From Monoplex corrugatus (Eukaryota > Mollusca > Gastropoda > Littorinimorpha > Ranellidae), in NCBI GenBank assembly GCA_030674185.1, contig JAPXFY010000018.1, forward strand, positions 42,765,432 through 42,829,431: 64,000 nucleotides of DNA. The letters are read 5' to 3'. Made by a program: the position numbers and the translations under genes. Below are positions 1-12,215 of this stretch, one piece after another. Numbering within the stretch: the first letter of the stretch is position 1; each line of letters opens with the position of its first letter. Under the pieces are notes generated by a model that ran no database searches, was not told the origin of the DNA, and saw nothing but the letters and a program-made list of their open reading frames with translations.

Positions 1-120
1 GCACGAAGCATAATGAACAACGACAACAATACGCATATACATTACGTTTATACATATACATATACATATATATATATATATCTATATATATATAGATATA
101 TACATGTATAATTATATGTT

Positions 121-123
121 ATC

Positions 124-177
<54 letters not shown>

Positions 178-178
178 T
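121..178. repeat. (GATA)n microsatellite
   Basis: About 13 perfect GATA units follow an AT-rich tract at 50-100. Confidence 0.95.
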
Positions 179-600
179 TGTAATCATACATGGCCAGATC
201 TGAAGAAATCAGATTCACTATCGACAACATGTTCCATTACGTACACTAAAATGTGTACTTCAAATTAAATAAACAGCATCATCAAGTTTGGGTTGATGTT
301 GACAGTAAATATGGCAGACAGTTTGTTTTAAATGCAAGGTGCACGTCAGTTTTTGCATTCTATTCTTCTATGCAATATTTTGTCAATATGCATTTTCTTA
401 CTCCTTAAAATCCCAGCTGCTACGATAGAAAGTCCACACTAATAATTTCCATGCCAGTGTGCATCTGCTTATTCTATATGATTAGCACTATGCCTACGAC
501 ACAAATGCCAGTGACAGTTTTTGGTAAATGTTAGTGGACGAGCAATGTGTTTTTTGTCCGTAGGGTTTATATAGAAAGTATGAGAACACATATACCCACG

Positions 601-1703
<1,103 letters not shown>

Positions 1704-1926
1704 TCATTTCGCAGACTCTGATGTTTTACAGCGGGTGTCCTTGGTACTCTTTCTGCTCAGTAAAGTGTGCACAGTGTGTCTGTAGCGAGTGCCCATGGTG
1801 TAGTAGACTACAAAGTTGAATGTGGAGTTAATGTAGTTGATGCTGTTGACCAGCCACAATCCTGATGTGTACAAATTGTTATTCCGTCCCCCTGAATTCA
1901 TTTCGGGTTTCAACAGTAAGCCTAAT
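1704..1926 (-). CDS. GPCR exon 3: TM7 and C-terminal tail
   Basis: The acceptor is tttatttcag; the first base completes the split Arg codon. The exon is in frame throughout: LGLLLKPEMNSGGRNNNLY, then TM7 with the NPxxY-like segment NSTFNFVVYYTMG, then a basic C-terminal tail ending TSESAK and a stop at 1704-1706. No lesion is seen in this exon. Confidence 0.8.
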
Positions 1927-1974
1927 CTGAAATAAATAGACTGAACTGAAAGAAATTAGAGGAAACTGCGTCTC

Positions 1975-2370
1975 AAACATAACATCAACAATTACATATG
2001 CAAGAAATTCAAGAAATTCAATACCTTGATGGGCCCACAGCAATTCCACTGACAACAGTGAAACGACACAAGTTTGCTTGGTTTGGTCACATGACCCGCC
2101 AAGACAATCCTTCAGGGTAAAATGAAAGGAGGCTGCCACTGAGGTCGATAAGGTAAGAGTTGGGTGGACAGACCAACTTCAGCATGTCTGAACTGCTTGC
2201 TGACGCACTCCAGAGGAGATAGCTGAGGATCCTGTCTGTGTCATGTGCCCCAGAGCCCGAGGAACATACAATGACAGAACCATCAACTTTTCAGAATGTG
2301 AGGGCGGTGCCAATTTCCTTATCCCTGTTGCTTTATCTTCCCCAACTCTGAACAGGTCAGGCACCCGTTC
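1975..2370 (+). mobile_element. Decayed RTE-type LINE C-terminus in GPCR intron 2
   Basis: The plus strand encodes VKRHKFAWFGHMTRQDNPS, which matches the conserved KRRKLAWFGHVTRHD segment at the C-terminus of RTE-like reverse transcriptases, followed by a degenerate PELLADALQRR stretch. Stops interrupt the frame. The fragment lies antisense to the receptor within its second intron. Confidence 0.6.
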
Positions 2371-2557
2371 AAAGTTGGGTAGACTGCATATACAAAATAT
2401 TTCTCAATCCAATTTGAAATTTGTATGGTCAGACTGGAAGATGGAAGGTCTACCAGTTGGCTTACCAAAAATAAAACAGGAGGAGGCAGCTACATTTATT
2501 GAAAATATGCCAATCAAAGAAATGCATGATCAGTCTGTTGTTATTTGTTATTTTGTT

Positions 2558-3068
2558 TAAAACCCAGCTGACTGCGTAGAGCCATATCAGGGCTGTAACC
2601 TTTTCAGTATACACACAATACTTCAAAAGGAAAAAAAGGGGAAAGAAAATTAAGAACATAATCAATGCATTCGTGCATATAATTTGATGATATGCCCGTA
2701 GCGTTGACCCCTTCCGTCAAATTTATCACACAGGGGATTTAACAAACATAACGCAAATTTAAACATAACTAAGGACACTAAAATATTAAGCACGGACCTA
2801 AATTGCTTCTGCGTATCTCATTTCCCTAGAGCCAAAAATGCACTTAATGCATGTACCCAATTATCAATCCTAAGAGAAAGTACGCTAGACTGTATCGAAC
2901 ACATACAGGTGAATGGACCAGCAAGGCAGAAAATGATAGGAAGAAATGACAGAAAGCAAAGGAATAAGGCAGAAACAAAGACAGAAAAGAGGAAAATGAT
3001 CTAGCACAGAATTTCCAGACGGTGGGGATACTATTTATACTGAAAGAGCCCCCTGGCATCCCTACGGG
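2558..3068 (-). mobile_element. SINE-like ~520 bp element, copy 1
   Basis: Reference description for the family. On the minus strand the element opens with a C-rich head and a TATAAATAG-like motif, has a ~400 bp body containing AATTGGACGGAGTGGTCAAC-like sequence, and ends with a 3' tail that on the plus strand reads GACTGCGTAGAGCCATATCA flanked by AGCCC and GGGCT. The tail can form a short stem. I see no Pol III A/B boxes and no convincing ORF. The tail is shared with the LINE copies at 4.1 and 34.8 kb, so I infer a non-autonomous retroelement. Confidence 0.75.
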
Positions 3069-3425
3069 AGAGCATGATCAATCAACAACCAACTGATGAC
3101 CTGAACCAATGAACAGACATAAAAAACGTGTCAAGAGACATAAGTGGATTGAAGCTCGTCATCTCTCAAATTCTGATGTTCATTTCAGTTTTACATTTAG
3201 CAAGCAGGCTGATTATTAAAGGAGTGAATTTAAGCTTTTCTGATTCTTGAAACTGAGGATACTGATTGCCCTTTGGCTGATATGAGGCAATCACATATTT
3301 AAGATGGTTACAGGTATTATCATTAGATCAATGCAGAAATGCTTTTATTTGGAGAAAAGACGTGATGATTACGCAAGAAAAAAGATCAGAATTCTTTGCT
3401 CAAAGACAAAGAAAAGCAAACTCAC

Positions 3426-3969
3426 CTGAACAAACACATGGGAAAAACACAGATGACAAAAAAGATGGAGTTCCCAACCAACATCCGGGTCAAAGCAATG
3501 TCTCGTGCAGACACACTACCACTGACAGAGGACATGCCTGCCCGCCACTCAGCAGCTTGTCGTAATTTTATCACCGTTACGATCGTTGTCACCAGCACCA
3601 CCACAATCGTTATCCAAGGAAGGCCCACGCCATACATCAAAATATCCAAGAGATCCACCAATTTTCGATGCTTTTTGTAGAATGGTCTTGCTTTACCGGT
3701 AAAGACGATGCTGTCACTGTAAGGGTCGTAAGCACAGATGGCGAAAAAACGTGTTGCCACAACAAACCTGGCCCCTATCACCACAATATAAACCGCAATA
3801 ATTATCGTCGTCATGGTCGAGGTACGGAGAATGGTCTGGGACTTGAGTGGTTGCAGATACAAAAACATCTCTCACTGCAATGATGGCTGTAAGAACTTGG
3901 GAGACCCAGGGAAATCCGTTAATTCCAAGCAGGTTGTTGTTAGCAATCCAGCGTGCGACTGGTCCATAT
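3426..3969 (-). CDS. GPCR exon 2: TM3 to TM6
   Basis: The acceptor is gcactgtag with the exon starting ATATGGACC, which completes an Arg codon split by the intron. The sequence gives YGPVARWIANNN, TM3 (WVSQVLTAIIA), then the region where family members carry an ER/DR-C motif, then LQPLKSQTILRT, TM4, a long second extracellular loop, TM5, and TM6 in LVGNSIFFVICVFPMCLF. Two missing bases about 16 nt apart (near 3872 and 3856) disturb exactly the TM3 / loop-2 junction. The exon ends AG at a gtgagt donor. Confidence 0.85.
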
Positions 3970-4139
3970 CTACAGTGCAAAATTTGGTCTATCAGATGGG
4001 CAAAAGTGTTATTTTAAGCGACTATCAAAGACAAACTTAAGCGATTGAAATTGTGTAGAGTTTGAACATTTTAGTGATTTAAAACGTGTAGGGGTTTAGA
4101 CTACCAATACAGAAATATCAACGTCTATTTAGGTCGTCA

Positions 4140-5970
4140 GTTCACAATGTTTATAGCCCAGCTGACTACTACAGCGTATCAGGGCTAACATCACCTTACA
4201 AGACTGCTTCATTGTTTACTTAAAAAGAGAATAGTTGAAAACCTTTCAGTCTAAAGTGCATCTAAAAAGCTTTTTTATACGTATGATCACATAAAATGAA
4301 ATGTATTGATCATTTGTAAGAACTTGAAAAGTGCATTTAGGGTTATATCTCTGAAGAGATTCTTTAAGGAGTCTGGTGTATAGTGCTTTAATATGTCGCA
4401 TTGTACAAATCCAAGCATTCAGTAAGAAGGTGTTTAATACTGAATGGCTGGTTACACAGCATAAACTATGGTACGTCATTTCTTAAAAGATCTAGTGAGT
4501 GTAGAATGTAGTGACCCATGCATAACCTGCATAACACTGTCGCTTTCTTACGGTTTCCGGAAACAGATGGGAGAATCTGTTTAAGGTTGAGACGGATTTG
4601 GAAAAGTTTGTTGTCTGTCTGTTGTTCCAATCCTCGCAACAGAGATTTTGTACTCAGGGGGTTTCAGATCTGTGTGAGGGATAAACTGTTTAGACATCTT
4701 TTCCATTATGGCATTCTTGGCAAAGCAGTGAGCCTTTTCATTGCCTCGAATGCCAACGTGGCCAAGAAACAGTGTATTAAGAGAAGAAAAAGAGTTCAAA
4801 AGATTTTAGGAACCTCTGAGAAGCTGCTGAAATGTTTCAGTCCCACCAGCCATATTGGCTTGATGCAAAATCAGAAGGGCAGAAGGCAGCAGACAACACC
4901 TTCGTCAGGCTTTGATCCATCTGTGAATGTTTTGTCGGCTGATGGAAATTTTTGAAAGAGTACTGCAGGGAAAAGGATTTGTATGCCAATAGACAGGTAG
5001 AATCTTTTAAAGGTGGACCTCGTGTGTTTTGAAGGTCCATTGTGGGTAGTCCGAAAATTTGAGGAAGTCTAAAACAATTGCTAGTTCTTTGTCTTTTGCA
5101 TGTGAGAAAGGATAGAGATTCCAAGAGGACGAATAACTTCGCTATTCTCTTAAAATCAGTTTCAAATTTGGGATTGAAAATGCAATCATAAGCTGGATTT
5201 TCTGGCTCAAAGAACAGCTTTAAGCAAAAGGTTAAGGTCTCTTTCGAATTTCAGTCTATGGTTGGAGAGGGTGGTTTTCCTTGCCCTGCATACAAATTGT
5301 GTACTGGATGGTTGTTCATATGGTAGGTGCCCAAGGTCTTAATGACGCCAGTATAATCGTAGGTGAAATGTACAATATTGATATACAAATGAAGGAGAAA
5401 AGCCTCCCAACAAGGTAAACACAAATGCTAAAACCATATCAGGACTGAGATACTGAAGACCCCATGTGGTTTGACTAGTTTTTGTTGAATTCCTGCAGCA
5501 TTTAACCTGTCCTTTTCTCTGCTCCTCACCTTCTGACAAGCAACTAGACAAGAGTGTTATTTTCCGACTTGCAGAACTTTGGAGGGTTGGCGAGAATGCT
5601 TCGCAATTACAGCTTCAAGTGTCTAGGTTGTCCCATAACCGTTTCAGTCGTAGACGAGTGAATTGGTAGGACCTCAACATTTCTCAAGGCCAATGTTATG
5701 TTTTTGCCCATCTCCCTCGTTACTTCATTTTCCGCAGCCATTAGAATGGATCAGGTACCAACTTACTGTTGGGCAAACTGGAGGCTACATTTTTTTCCTT
5801 CTAAAATCACAATTGTGAACAGACTATAAATAAAAGATTCCATTACATTGGAGGCTGCACGGAAGGTATTTCAAGACGCAGAATGGAATCCGTTCTGTCC
5901 GCAAGGAAAGCGTGAGCACCTGTATAGCGAGCAGACGAGGCAAAGTCTACTGTTTCTGTGATGGGAATTA
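4140..5970 (-). mobile_element. LINE with RNase H (I/Jockey-like group), 5'-truncated, decayed, copy A
   Basis: Minus-strand fragments in order: NLYAGQGKPPSP (post-RT region), FEPENPAYDCIFNPKFE, FTDGSKPDEGVV (RNase H first catalytic Asp) and LGHVGIRGNEKAHCFAKNA (RNase H C-terminal motif). The 3' end near 4140 carries the AGCCC...GGGCT tail shared with the SINE-like family. Several frameshifts and stops show it is dead. It parallels copy B at 34.8-36.4 kb segment by segment. The 5' limit is uncertain. Confidence 0.75.
5740..5850 (+). mobile_element. LINE 3'-tail fragment
   Basis: The segment AATTGTGAACAGACTATAAA followed by an AAAGATTCC end resembles the tail after the plus-strand LINE remnant at 41.3-42.0 kb (GTGAACAGACATTAAATACA). 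It probably marks a second LINE lineage. Confidence 0.4.
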
Positions 5971-6151
5971 GCGTTTGTCAGTACAGTCGTTACCTGCCAG
6001 AATGGTTTATCTTAAACTCAGACAAATAGGAAGATACACCACTCTGGTCGGAAACTCTTGAACTGTTTCATTCTTTACAATGGAATTCTACAAAGCAGGA
6101 ATAATGTTCTCCAGAAAGTGTAGTGAGGGTGTGCTTGAGTGTGTTGTGTGT

Positions 6152-6156
<5 letters not shown>

Positions 6157-6222
<66 letters not shown>

Positions 6223-6292
6223 TGTGTGTGTGTGTGTGTGTGTGCGCGCGCGCGTGTGTGTGTGTATGTGCGAGCGTGTATGTGTACGTGTG
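6157..6292. repeat. (GT)n microsatellite with CG-containing segment
   Basis: GT array interrupted by a GTTGTG step and a short (GC)n patch near 6244-6253. Confidence 0.95.
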
Positions 6293-6307
6293 TTTCATTT
6301 CATTTCG

Positions 6308-6834
6308 TTTTTATTTAAAGCCCAGCTGACTGAGTAGAGCCATATATGGGCTATAACTTGTTTCAGAACACACACAATACTTCAAATAGGAAAAATATAA
6401 AAGTACACATTGTCAATGCATTTGCGCACATAATTTGGGAGAAGCCCCTGGCGTTGACCACTCTGTCCAATTTATCACACAGGGATTCAAAATACACACC
6501 TGAACACAAATTTGAACATAACTAAGGCCACTAAAATACATATAAAACCAGGCGAAAGAACATAAAAGTGCTTCCGCATATCTCATTTTCCTTGAGCCAA
6601 AAATGCACTTAATACATGTACCAAATTATCAATCCTAAGAGAAAGTTCTTAGAACTTTATCGAACACAATACTGATGAATGGACCAGCAAGGCAGAAAAT
6701 GACAGGAAGAAATGACAGAAAGCAAAGGAACAAGGCAGAAACAAAAGAGTGACAGAAAAAGAAAATTTCTAGCACATAATTGCCAGGTGGGATGCTTTTA
6801 TATTGAAAGAACCCCTGGCATCCCCGTGGGGGAA
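6308..6834 (-). mobile_element. SINE-like ~520 bp element, copy 2
   Basis: Full-length copy, tail at 6312, head near 6834 (GGCATCCCCGTGGGGG on the plus strand). It lies in GPCR intron 1. Confidence 0.75.
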
Positions 6835-6962
6835 ATTGTGTGTATGTGTGCATGTCTATGTGTGCGCACGCGTGTGTATATGTGCATATGTGAGTACGAG
6901 TGTACGTATGCGTATTTGAGTACATATGTGTATGCGTACTATTACTATTATCATTACCAGTG

Positions 6963-7030
6963 TTTAGAGCCCAGCTGACTGCACAGCCATATCAGGGCTA
7001 TAACCATCTAAAACATAATAACACCTCGTT
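6963..7030 (-). mobile_element. SINE-like element, tail fragment (copy 3)
   Basis: Only the terminal hairpin and about 30 bp of body remain. Confidence 0.6.
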
Positions 7031-7084
7031 CACTCTGAAAGAAAATTAAGAACAACACTGTATTCGTTCCGTTCAGTTCAGTTC

Positions 7085-7622
7085 ATATTGCTTATAACCC
7101 AGCCGACTACTACAGCCATATCAGGGCTAACACCACGTCGAAAGAAAGAACGACCCGTTAAATTGAAAGACAACAATTAAAAACCACGCTCACCATAAAC
7201 CTTGCAAATCTAAAATGCGATTCACTGCATTCGTGCACGCAATCGAAGGACATGCCAGTGGCGTTGACAATTCCGTCCACTTTAACAACCGAGCATTAAC
7301 ATAAAAAGACATGAATAAAATGTAAACGTTAACTAAAGGCACTGAAAATATATAAAAACTGTGGCGTAAATTACCAAAAATTGCTTGTGCACATAACATT
7401 TCCCCAGAGCCAAAAATATACTTAGTACACGCACTCTGGCAAGAAAGTATGCAATGCTTTTATAGAACACGTACAGGTGAATGGACCAGCAAGAAAAAAA
7501 TCACACAAAAAGAAGCAAGTCAGAAATAAGGAGAATGACAGAATACAGGAACTATGGAACAGAATTTTTGAAAGGTGGGGATACTATTTATACTAAAAGA
7601 GCGCGAATGCACCCGAGTTGGG
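7085..7622 (-). mobile_element. SINE-like element with LINE-type tail (copy 4)
   Basis: The tail matches the LINE version (GACTACTACAGCCATATCAG on the plus strand) and the next ~120 bp resemble the LINE 3' region at 35.0 kb. The remaining body is the SINE-like family. It is a chimeric or intermediate copy linking the two families. Confidence 0.7.
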
Positions 7623-7693
7623 GAAGAAAAAGGAACTCATAACTATTGATTGGCATAGACATACAAGACAACACTGGTAAAATTCAAACTCAC

Positions 7694-8042
7694 CTTTCTT
7701 TAGTGGTGAACTCAATATACAGTTGTTCTCCAAGAAGTATCATATTGAAGACAAGGTACATCATATCAGATAGTGACAGGGCGAACAGACAGACATTGAT
7801 GCGTTCCTTTAACCGTGTTTGTAGAATACCGCCATGTTGATGACGTTGGTAGGTACACCAACCAGAAAGGTGACGGGTAGAATAAGCAGGTCCTTCAGTT
7901 TCCTGATTAACTGGTCGGTCTCGAAGCTGATAATGGTATCAGAGTTGTTCCAGGGGATGAAGGCTTTGGGTGGCAGAACTACGCATCCTGAGGTATTCAC
8001 TGAAGCACTGGATGACAGTATGTCTGCTGTGGTGTTGGCCAT
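7694..8042 (-). CDS. GPCR exon 1: N-terminus, TM1, TM2
   Basis: The chosen start gives MANTTADIL; an upstream in-frame ATG at 8060 would add six residues. The extracellular tail has two N-glycosylation sequons. TM1 is LLILPVTFLVGVPTNVINM and TM2 lies in INVCLFALSLSDMMYLVFNM. The frame breaks near 7812, where GGTTAAAGG lacks one base between the FYKHG and LKERIN codons. The exon ends in AG at the gtgagt donor (7688-7693 on the plus strand), phase 2. Confidence 0.85.
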
Positions 8043-8059
8043 AATTCGTTTGGAATGCA

Positions 8060-8400
8060 AAACGGTAATCCTCTGTCTTTGTCTTGCATGTGATCTGTTG
8101 ATGGCTCAAGCTCAAGTGGTCTAATGCATCACTGCTAATAATCTGAACTGGTGTGGGTATTGGTGACAAGTTTCCGAATGTGATGAACCCCTCTCAAAAA
8201 ATTCAGAATATTTCGAGTTCAAGTTCTGTTACAGGCAACATAAAAAGACCATCGTTACATTCATCATATCCACCAGAAATTTCCAGAACGAAACAAGAAA
8301 AAGAACCGAAATTAAATATAGAACAAGAAAGAGGGTAGCCATCCTGAAAGCAGCAGTGAGCAGTTGAGATCCACTTGATCTCGGAAATGGATAACAAATG
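8060..8400. other. 5' flank of the GPCR gene; no other feature recognised
   Basis: Upstream of the receptor start. No clear promoter or upstream exon could be assigned. Confidence 0.4.
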
Positions 8401-9000
8401 CCCCCTCTAAGAGCCTTCATGGATGACACCACAGTCTTTTCAACAAAAGCTAAAAGACACAAAATTCTGAGGCAGTTAAACGAGTTTGTAATCTCATCTA
8501 TGATGAGCTTCACACCAAAGAAATCACAAGCCTTTCACTGCAGAAAGGTACAGTGGCCGAAACAGTAACGTTTACTGTACCCAGCCAAGCCATTTCAGCT
8601 GTGACAGAACTAATCATGAGCCTCAGAAAGTGGTATCATGATTGCTTGAACGATACAGAAAGGGGTAAGGAAACCAAGCAAATGGCAGGAGAAAGCCTGC
8701 AAGTAAAGACCAGTGTGGTCTCCTTAGCAAATATAGTCTTGTGCCTACAGTTCATGCTGATTTTGAAGCTCCTCCGGCCTTTACCGATATACGGTATCAC
8801 TACAAGTATAGTGGAACCAATGGATATCAAAATCAACAAAATATACAAGTAAAACGGCTCGTGTTCCACCAGGTCTCACTAACGTTGCACTCTAATATCA
8901 CCAGGCAAAGCTCAAGCTATCCCTAAAATCGAGTTGTGAGTGCAATATGGGAAAAGTCAGGCTTCTGAGCATGGTTGAGGACTCGGGAGACAGTTTGTGG
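8400..9000 (+). mobile_element. Decayed LINE reverse transcriptase fragment (MDDTT type)
   Basis: Plus-strand frames give PLRAFMDDTTVFSTKAKRHK, whose FMDD corresponds to the catalytic Y/F-x-DD box of reverse transcriptase, then KKSQAFHCRKGTV, VTFTVPSQAISAVTE, LCLQFMLILKLLRPLPIYG, and finally MGKVRLLSMVEDSGDS. The order matches an abundant invertebrate non-LTR RT family. The frame changes at least twice, so the copy is inactive. Confidence 0.7.
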
Positions 9001-9039
9001 GATGAACCCAACCCATCCCGAGAAAATGAAAAATCCAGG

Positions 9040-9445
9040 TGATAGTAGTGGCAGCGAAGGAAAGCTTCATTGTCACAGAAATAATAGGTCATACACAAAT
9101 CAATTAATATGGACAAATCCTGGAGAGAACATCCAACTAATAAAGAGTTATATGGTAAGATCCCACCAATCAGTAAATCAATACGTCAACAAAGACTGAG
9201 CTTCGCGGGACACTGCTGGCATAGCAAAGAAGAACTGGTGGGGGATGTTCTACTATGGAGACCCAGTCACGGCAAACAAAGACCAGGACGTCCAAAGAAG
9301 ACCTTCATCGACCAGCTGATCGATGATACGGTCTGTCAGTATGATGAACTACCTACTGCAATGTCTGACACAGAAGGATGGAAGAAACGTGTCATGGATA
9401 GCTGAGCAAGCTCGACATGATGATGATGATGATGGGAATAAAAAA
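9040..9445 (+). mobile_element. RTE-type LINE 3' end with (ATG)n tail
   Basis: An open stretch encodes SWREHPTNKELYGKIPPISK, QQRLSFAGHCWHSKEELVGD, RPGRPKKTFIDQLIDDT and PTAMSDTEGWKKRVMDS, the typical C-terminus of RTE-like RTs. It ends at 9405 and is followed within 12 bp by (ATG)n at 9416-9434, as expected for RTE elements, whose 3' ends carry short tandem repeats. About 100 codons are intact; the 5' part is missing or replaced by the unrelated fragment upstream. Confidence 0.75.
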
Positions 9446-9835
9446 AATGGAACGGCGGTTGAAGCCACGAGAAAAGCAAAAAGGGACCGGATGCTGCACT
9501 GAAGAAGACACCAAAAGAATCCAGAAGGCAGTCTAGCAAGGCCAGCAGGGACAATGGAAAATGTGGGAAAGTGCACTCCAAAGAAATCTACAATGGAATG
9601 ATATGCGGTATATATAGCCCGTCTCACGATCTGTTTCATCCTCAGATCTATCTGTAAAACCTCCTCCTCTCGAATGTAAACGTGGTGAAATTGAGGACAA
9701 GACAAACACAGAGAAGAACATGTCCTAAACTCAGGCAAAGTAACGCTAACCCAAGGAAAATACACACAGAGGCACAATCAAGTGTTTAAAAGAGATCACA
9801 CAGGTGGGGGAAAAATGATATATAATTTTTTTTTT

Positions 9836-10343
9836 GTTTAAAGCCCAGCCGACTGCATAGAGTCATATCAGGCTATAACCTGTTTCAAACATACTACTTA
9901 AAAAACAAATAAACAGCAAATCGATGCATTAGCGCAGATAATTTAAGGAAATGCCTCTGGCATTGACCACTCCGTGCAATATATAACACAGGGGATTTAA
10001 TTAACATACCTGAATAAAATTTAAACATAACTAAGGACACTAAAACGTGTGTAAAAAAAGGGCATAAATTACTTTAAATTGCTTCCGCATATCTTCTTTT
10101 CCTAGAGCCAAAAATGCACTTGTACCCAATTATCAATCCTAAGAGGAAGTACGTAACACATTATCAAACATACATAGGTGAATAGACCAGCAAGGCAGAA
10201 TATGATAGGAAGAAATGGCAGAAAACAAAGGAACAAGGCAGAAACAAAGAGTGACAGAAAAAAGTTAGTTTCTAGCAAAGAACTTCCAGAAGGTGGGGAT
10301 ACTATTTATACTTTGAAAGCCCCCGGCATCTCCACAGGGGGAG
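9836..10343 (-). mobile_element. SINE-like ~520 bp element, copy 5
   Basis: Full-length copy, tail at 9841, head near 10340. Confidence 0.75.
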
Positions 10344-10569
10344 AGGGGAAAATGAGCCACCGGACACTTGGACAATCTTTTACACAGTAGGAAGCAGCAA
10401 GCTGCGGCCTGAAAAAGTTGTAATATCCAACGCACTGAAGTGGGGTCTGCTGGCTGAAGCGGACGACTGGGAGTGCTCAGCAGATCTTCCAGAAAAACAA
10501 ACAAACAAACAAAAAACACCGAGAAATCATCAGCAAGAGTGGATACAGTTCTCAACTCTCATTCATCAA

Positions 10570-10905
10570 AACAAACGATTCTCATCAAAGTCACTGTCCC
10601 TCATGGAAGCAGAAGGAAGGAAGCCCACACATACAGGAATGGAAAGTATTCCAGTCTAGCCAAGCAGCGTGAGGAAATCGCTCTTACAAGCCAAGGTACT
10701 CGCTACAGATGTTGGAGCAAGGAGTTGATCAGTACATCTGCATATGCCCTCATGAAATGGCTCTTGATTTCCGGGAAGGACAGATGCGGAGGCCTTGGAG
10801 AAATGGCAGAAGCAACTGAAAAGTGCTTCAGCTGGATCTGGTTAAGAGGAACAAAGGTGAACTTCGCAAGGCGTAAAATCCCCCTCTATGCTGCCGGTGT
10901 CCGAT
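10570..10905 (+). mobile_element. LINE RT C-terminal fragment (VTVP...EEAH type)
   Basis: The plus strand encodes VTVPHGSRRKEAHTYRNGKY, then ISTSAYALMKWLLISGKDR and EMAEATEKCFSWIWLRGTK. This is the spacing of the post-RT domain found in many non-LTR elements (VPWE..EEAHERK..KY, then a terminal AxEAAExxSxWIW motif). It belongs to a different lineage from the 8.4 and 9.0 kb fragments. Confidence 0.6.
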
Positions 10906-12215
10906 AATCAAGTGGTAAAGACATCTGTCACAAGGGGACTTGGTTTTGAGATGGCAAACGCACTTGTTAAACACCCCCCCTCCCCTCCACGAAAAAAGGG
11001 CGTTCAGGAGTCATGACCTGAACGCGATCATACCCCCTTGTAGTGTAAGGAAGATAGGGCCAAACACTTGCTTGATAGGGAACTTCCAAAAAACCTGTGC
11101 AACTTTCTCTAAAGTTTCATGCTACTGGGGGGCAAAGAGGAGGAGGAGGAAAAGGAGATGATGATCAGCGCACAATCAAAGCCTGAGTGTTGACAAGGTC
11201 CTGAGATCTCTTTTGAATTGTGATCGTGTCTGTGTGCTCTTCAGTTATCAAAATTATATTTTTTCGACTGCATGAGCATTGCCGTTATTCATTCTCCCAT
11301 TTACTTATGAACCGTCTTGGTGTGCTCAAAGTCAAAATGAACACCACACACACACACACACACACACCTCTCTCTCTCTCCCTCCCCCCTCCATTAGCGA
11401 CATCTTCGGGTTTGAACACTCTGCCCGTTTAGTTTCTACCATGTTTACCATGCTTGCATTCTCATCTACAGGGCCTGATACAAAACAAACCAAAACAAAA
11501 CAAACAAACAAAAACCCCACCAAATACACTCAACAATAAATGTATAAGTAGCTCCAACCGGACAGCCAAGAGAGCGAACCACACCATTATTCTAACCGAT
11601 TTCATAAAGTTACGCAAGGAAAAAAGGTAAGGGTGGGAAAGAAAACTGGCTTGAAGGAACAAACTATAATTGCGAAACTTTACATAGCTCTGTTACCCTG
11701 GACCAGTAGGTGGCATTAAGGGACATAAATGTGCTGAAAACTAACGGATCGACCTACTACAACCAGAAGCGTACAGCTGGACAAGTCCTTGAGAACTCGG
11801 AATGCTGCTTTTATGAATAAGCTCAAGACCATCAGTGACCTTGTAGAAAGAAAGCATACCGAGAAAGCAGGTAAGACAGATTACAGGTACCCCCATGACA
11901 CTATGCCGGATTGTAAGGGAGTGAGCTAGCAGAATTCTCACTACTCTCGGATCAGCTTTTTTTTTAAAAGGCGAACATTACTCCTATTCCTCGACGCTTT
12001 ACCTTCTTCATCCATGATAGGTTTAGGGTCCCACTCATAGCAGGCAGCACAAAGAGAAACTCCCGAGGCAGGTTCAAACTCGTGCAGTTGGTCTGGAAGG
12101 CGTAAACTGCCTATACACTGACAGATCTAAAATGAGTTAGCGCAGCAGGAAATTTAACTTCAGCAACACGAAAGCCATTCCAATCAAACTCTTGTTATTC
12201 CTATTCTTATTGCTG
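10906..12215. other. No gene recognised; short CA tract
   Basis: Contains a 24 bp dyad around 11,009-11,032 (CGTTCAGG / CCTGAACG), a (CA)n tract at 11,343-11,367 followed by CT-rich sequence, and AAAC repeats near 11,480-11,515. No supported coding region. Confidence 0.4.

Larger units (their letters stand above)
1704..8042 (-). pseudogene. Rhodopsin-class GPCR, molluscan chemosensory-like, three coding exons, three 1-nt lesions
   Basis: Three minus-strand exons (8042-7694, 3969-3426, 1926-1704) join at consensus AG/gtgagt donors and ag acceptors, both introns in phase 2. Together they encode a seven-helix receptor: an N-terminus with NTT and NTS glycosylation sequons, TM1 ending FYKHG, TM2 in LKERINVCLFALSLSD, TM3-TM5, TM6 in ARDIALTRMLVGNSIFF and TM7 in INSTFNFVVYYTMGTRYRH. 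These motifs match, from family knowledge, the candidate chemosensory receptors of gastropods; the ligand is unknown. Reading frame is broken near 7,812, 3,872 and 3,856, each explained by one missing base. The exons total 349+544+223 nt; adding three bases gives exactly 373 codons including the stop, and no other stop interrupts the path. It is either a young pseudogene or an intact gene with assembly indels. Decayed LINE and SINE-like copies fill both introns. Confidence is high for a GPCR, moderate for the chemosensory role. Confidence 0.85.

Noticed and set aside
10940..11161. 73-residue plus-strand ORF
   Set aside because: Overlaps a dyad and low-complexity sequence; no family features.
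12030..12110. Possible Pol III B box (GGTTCAAACTC)
   Set aside because: No convincing A box at the right spacing.
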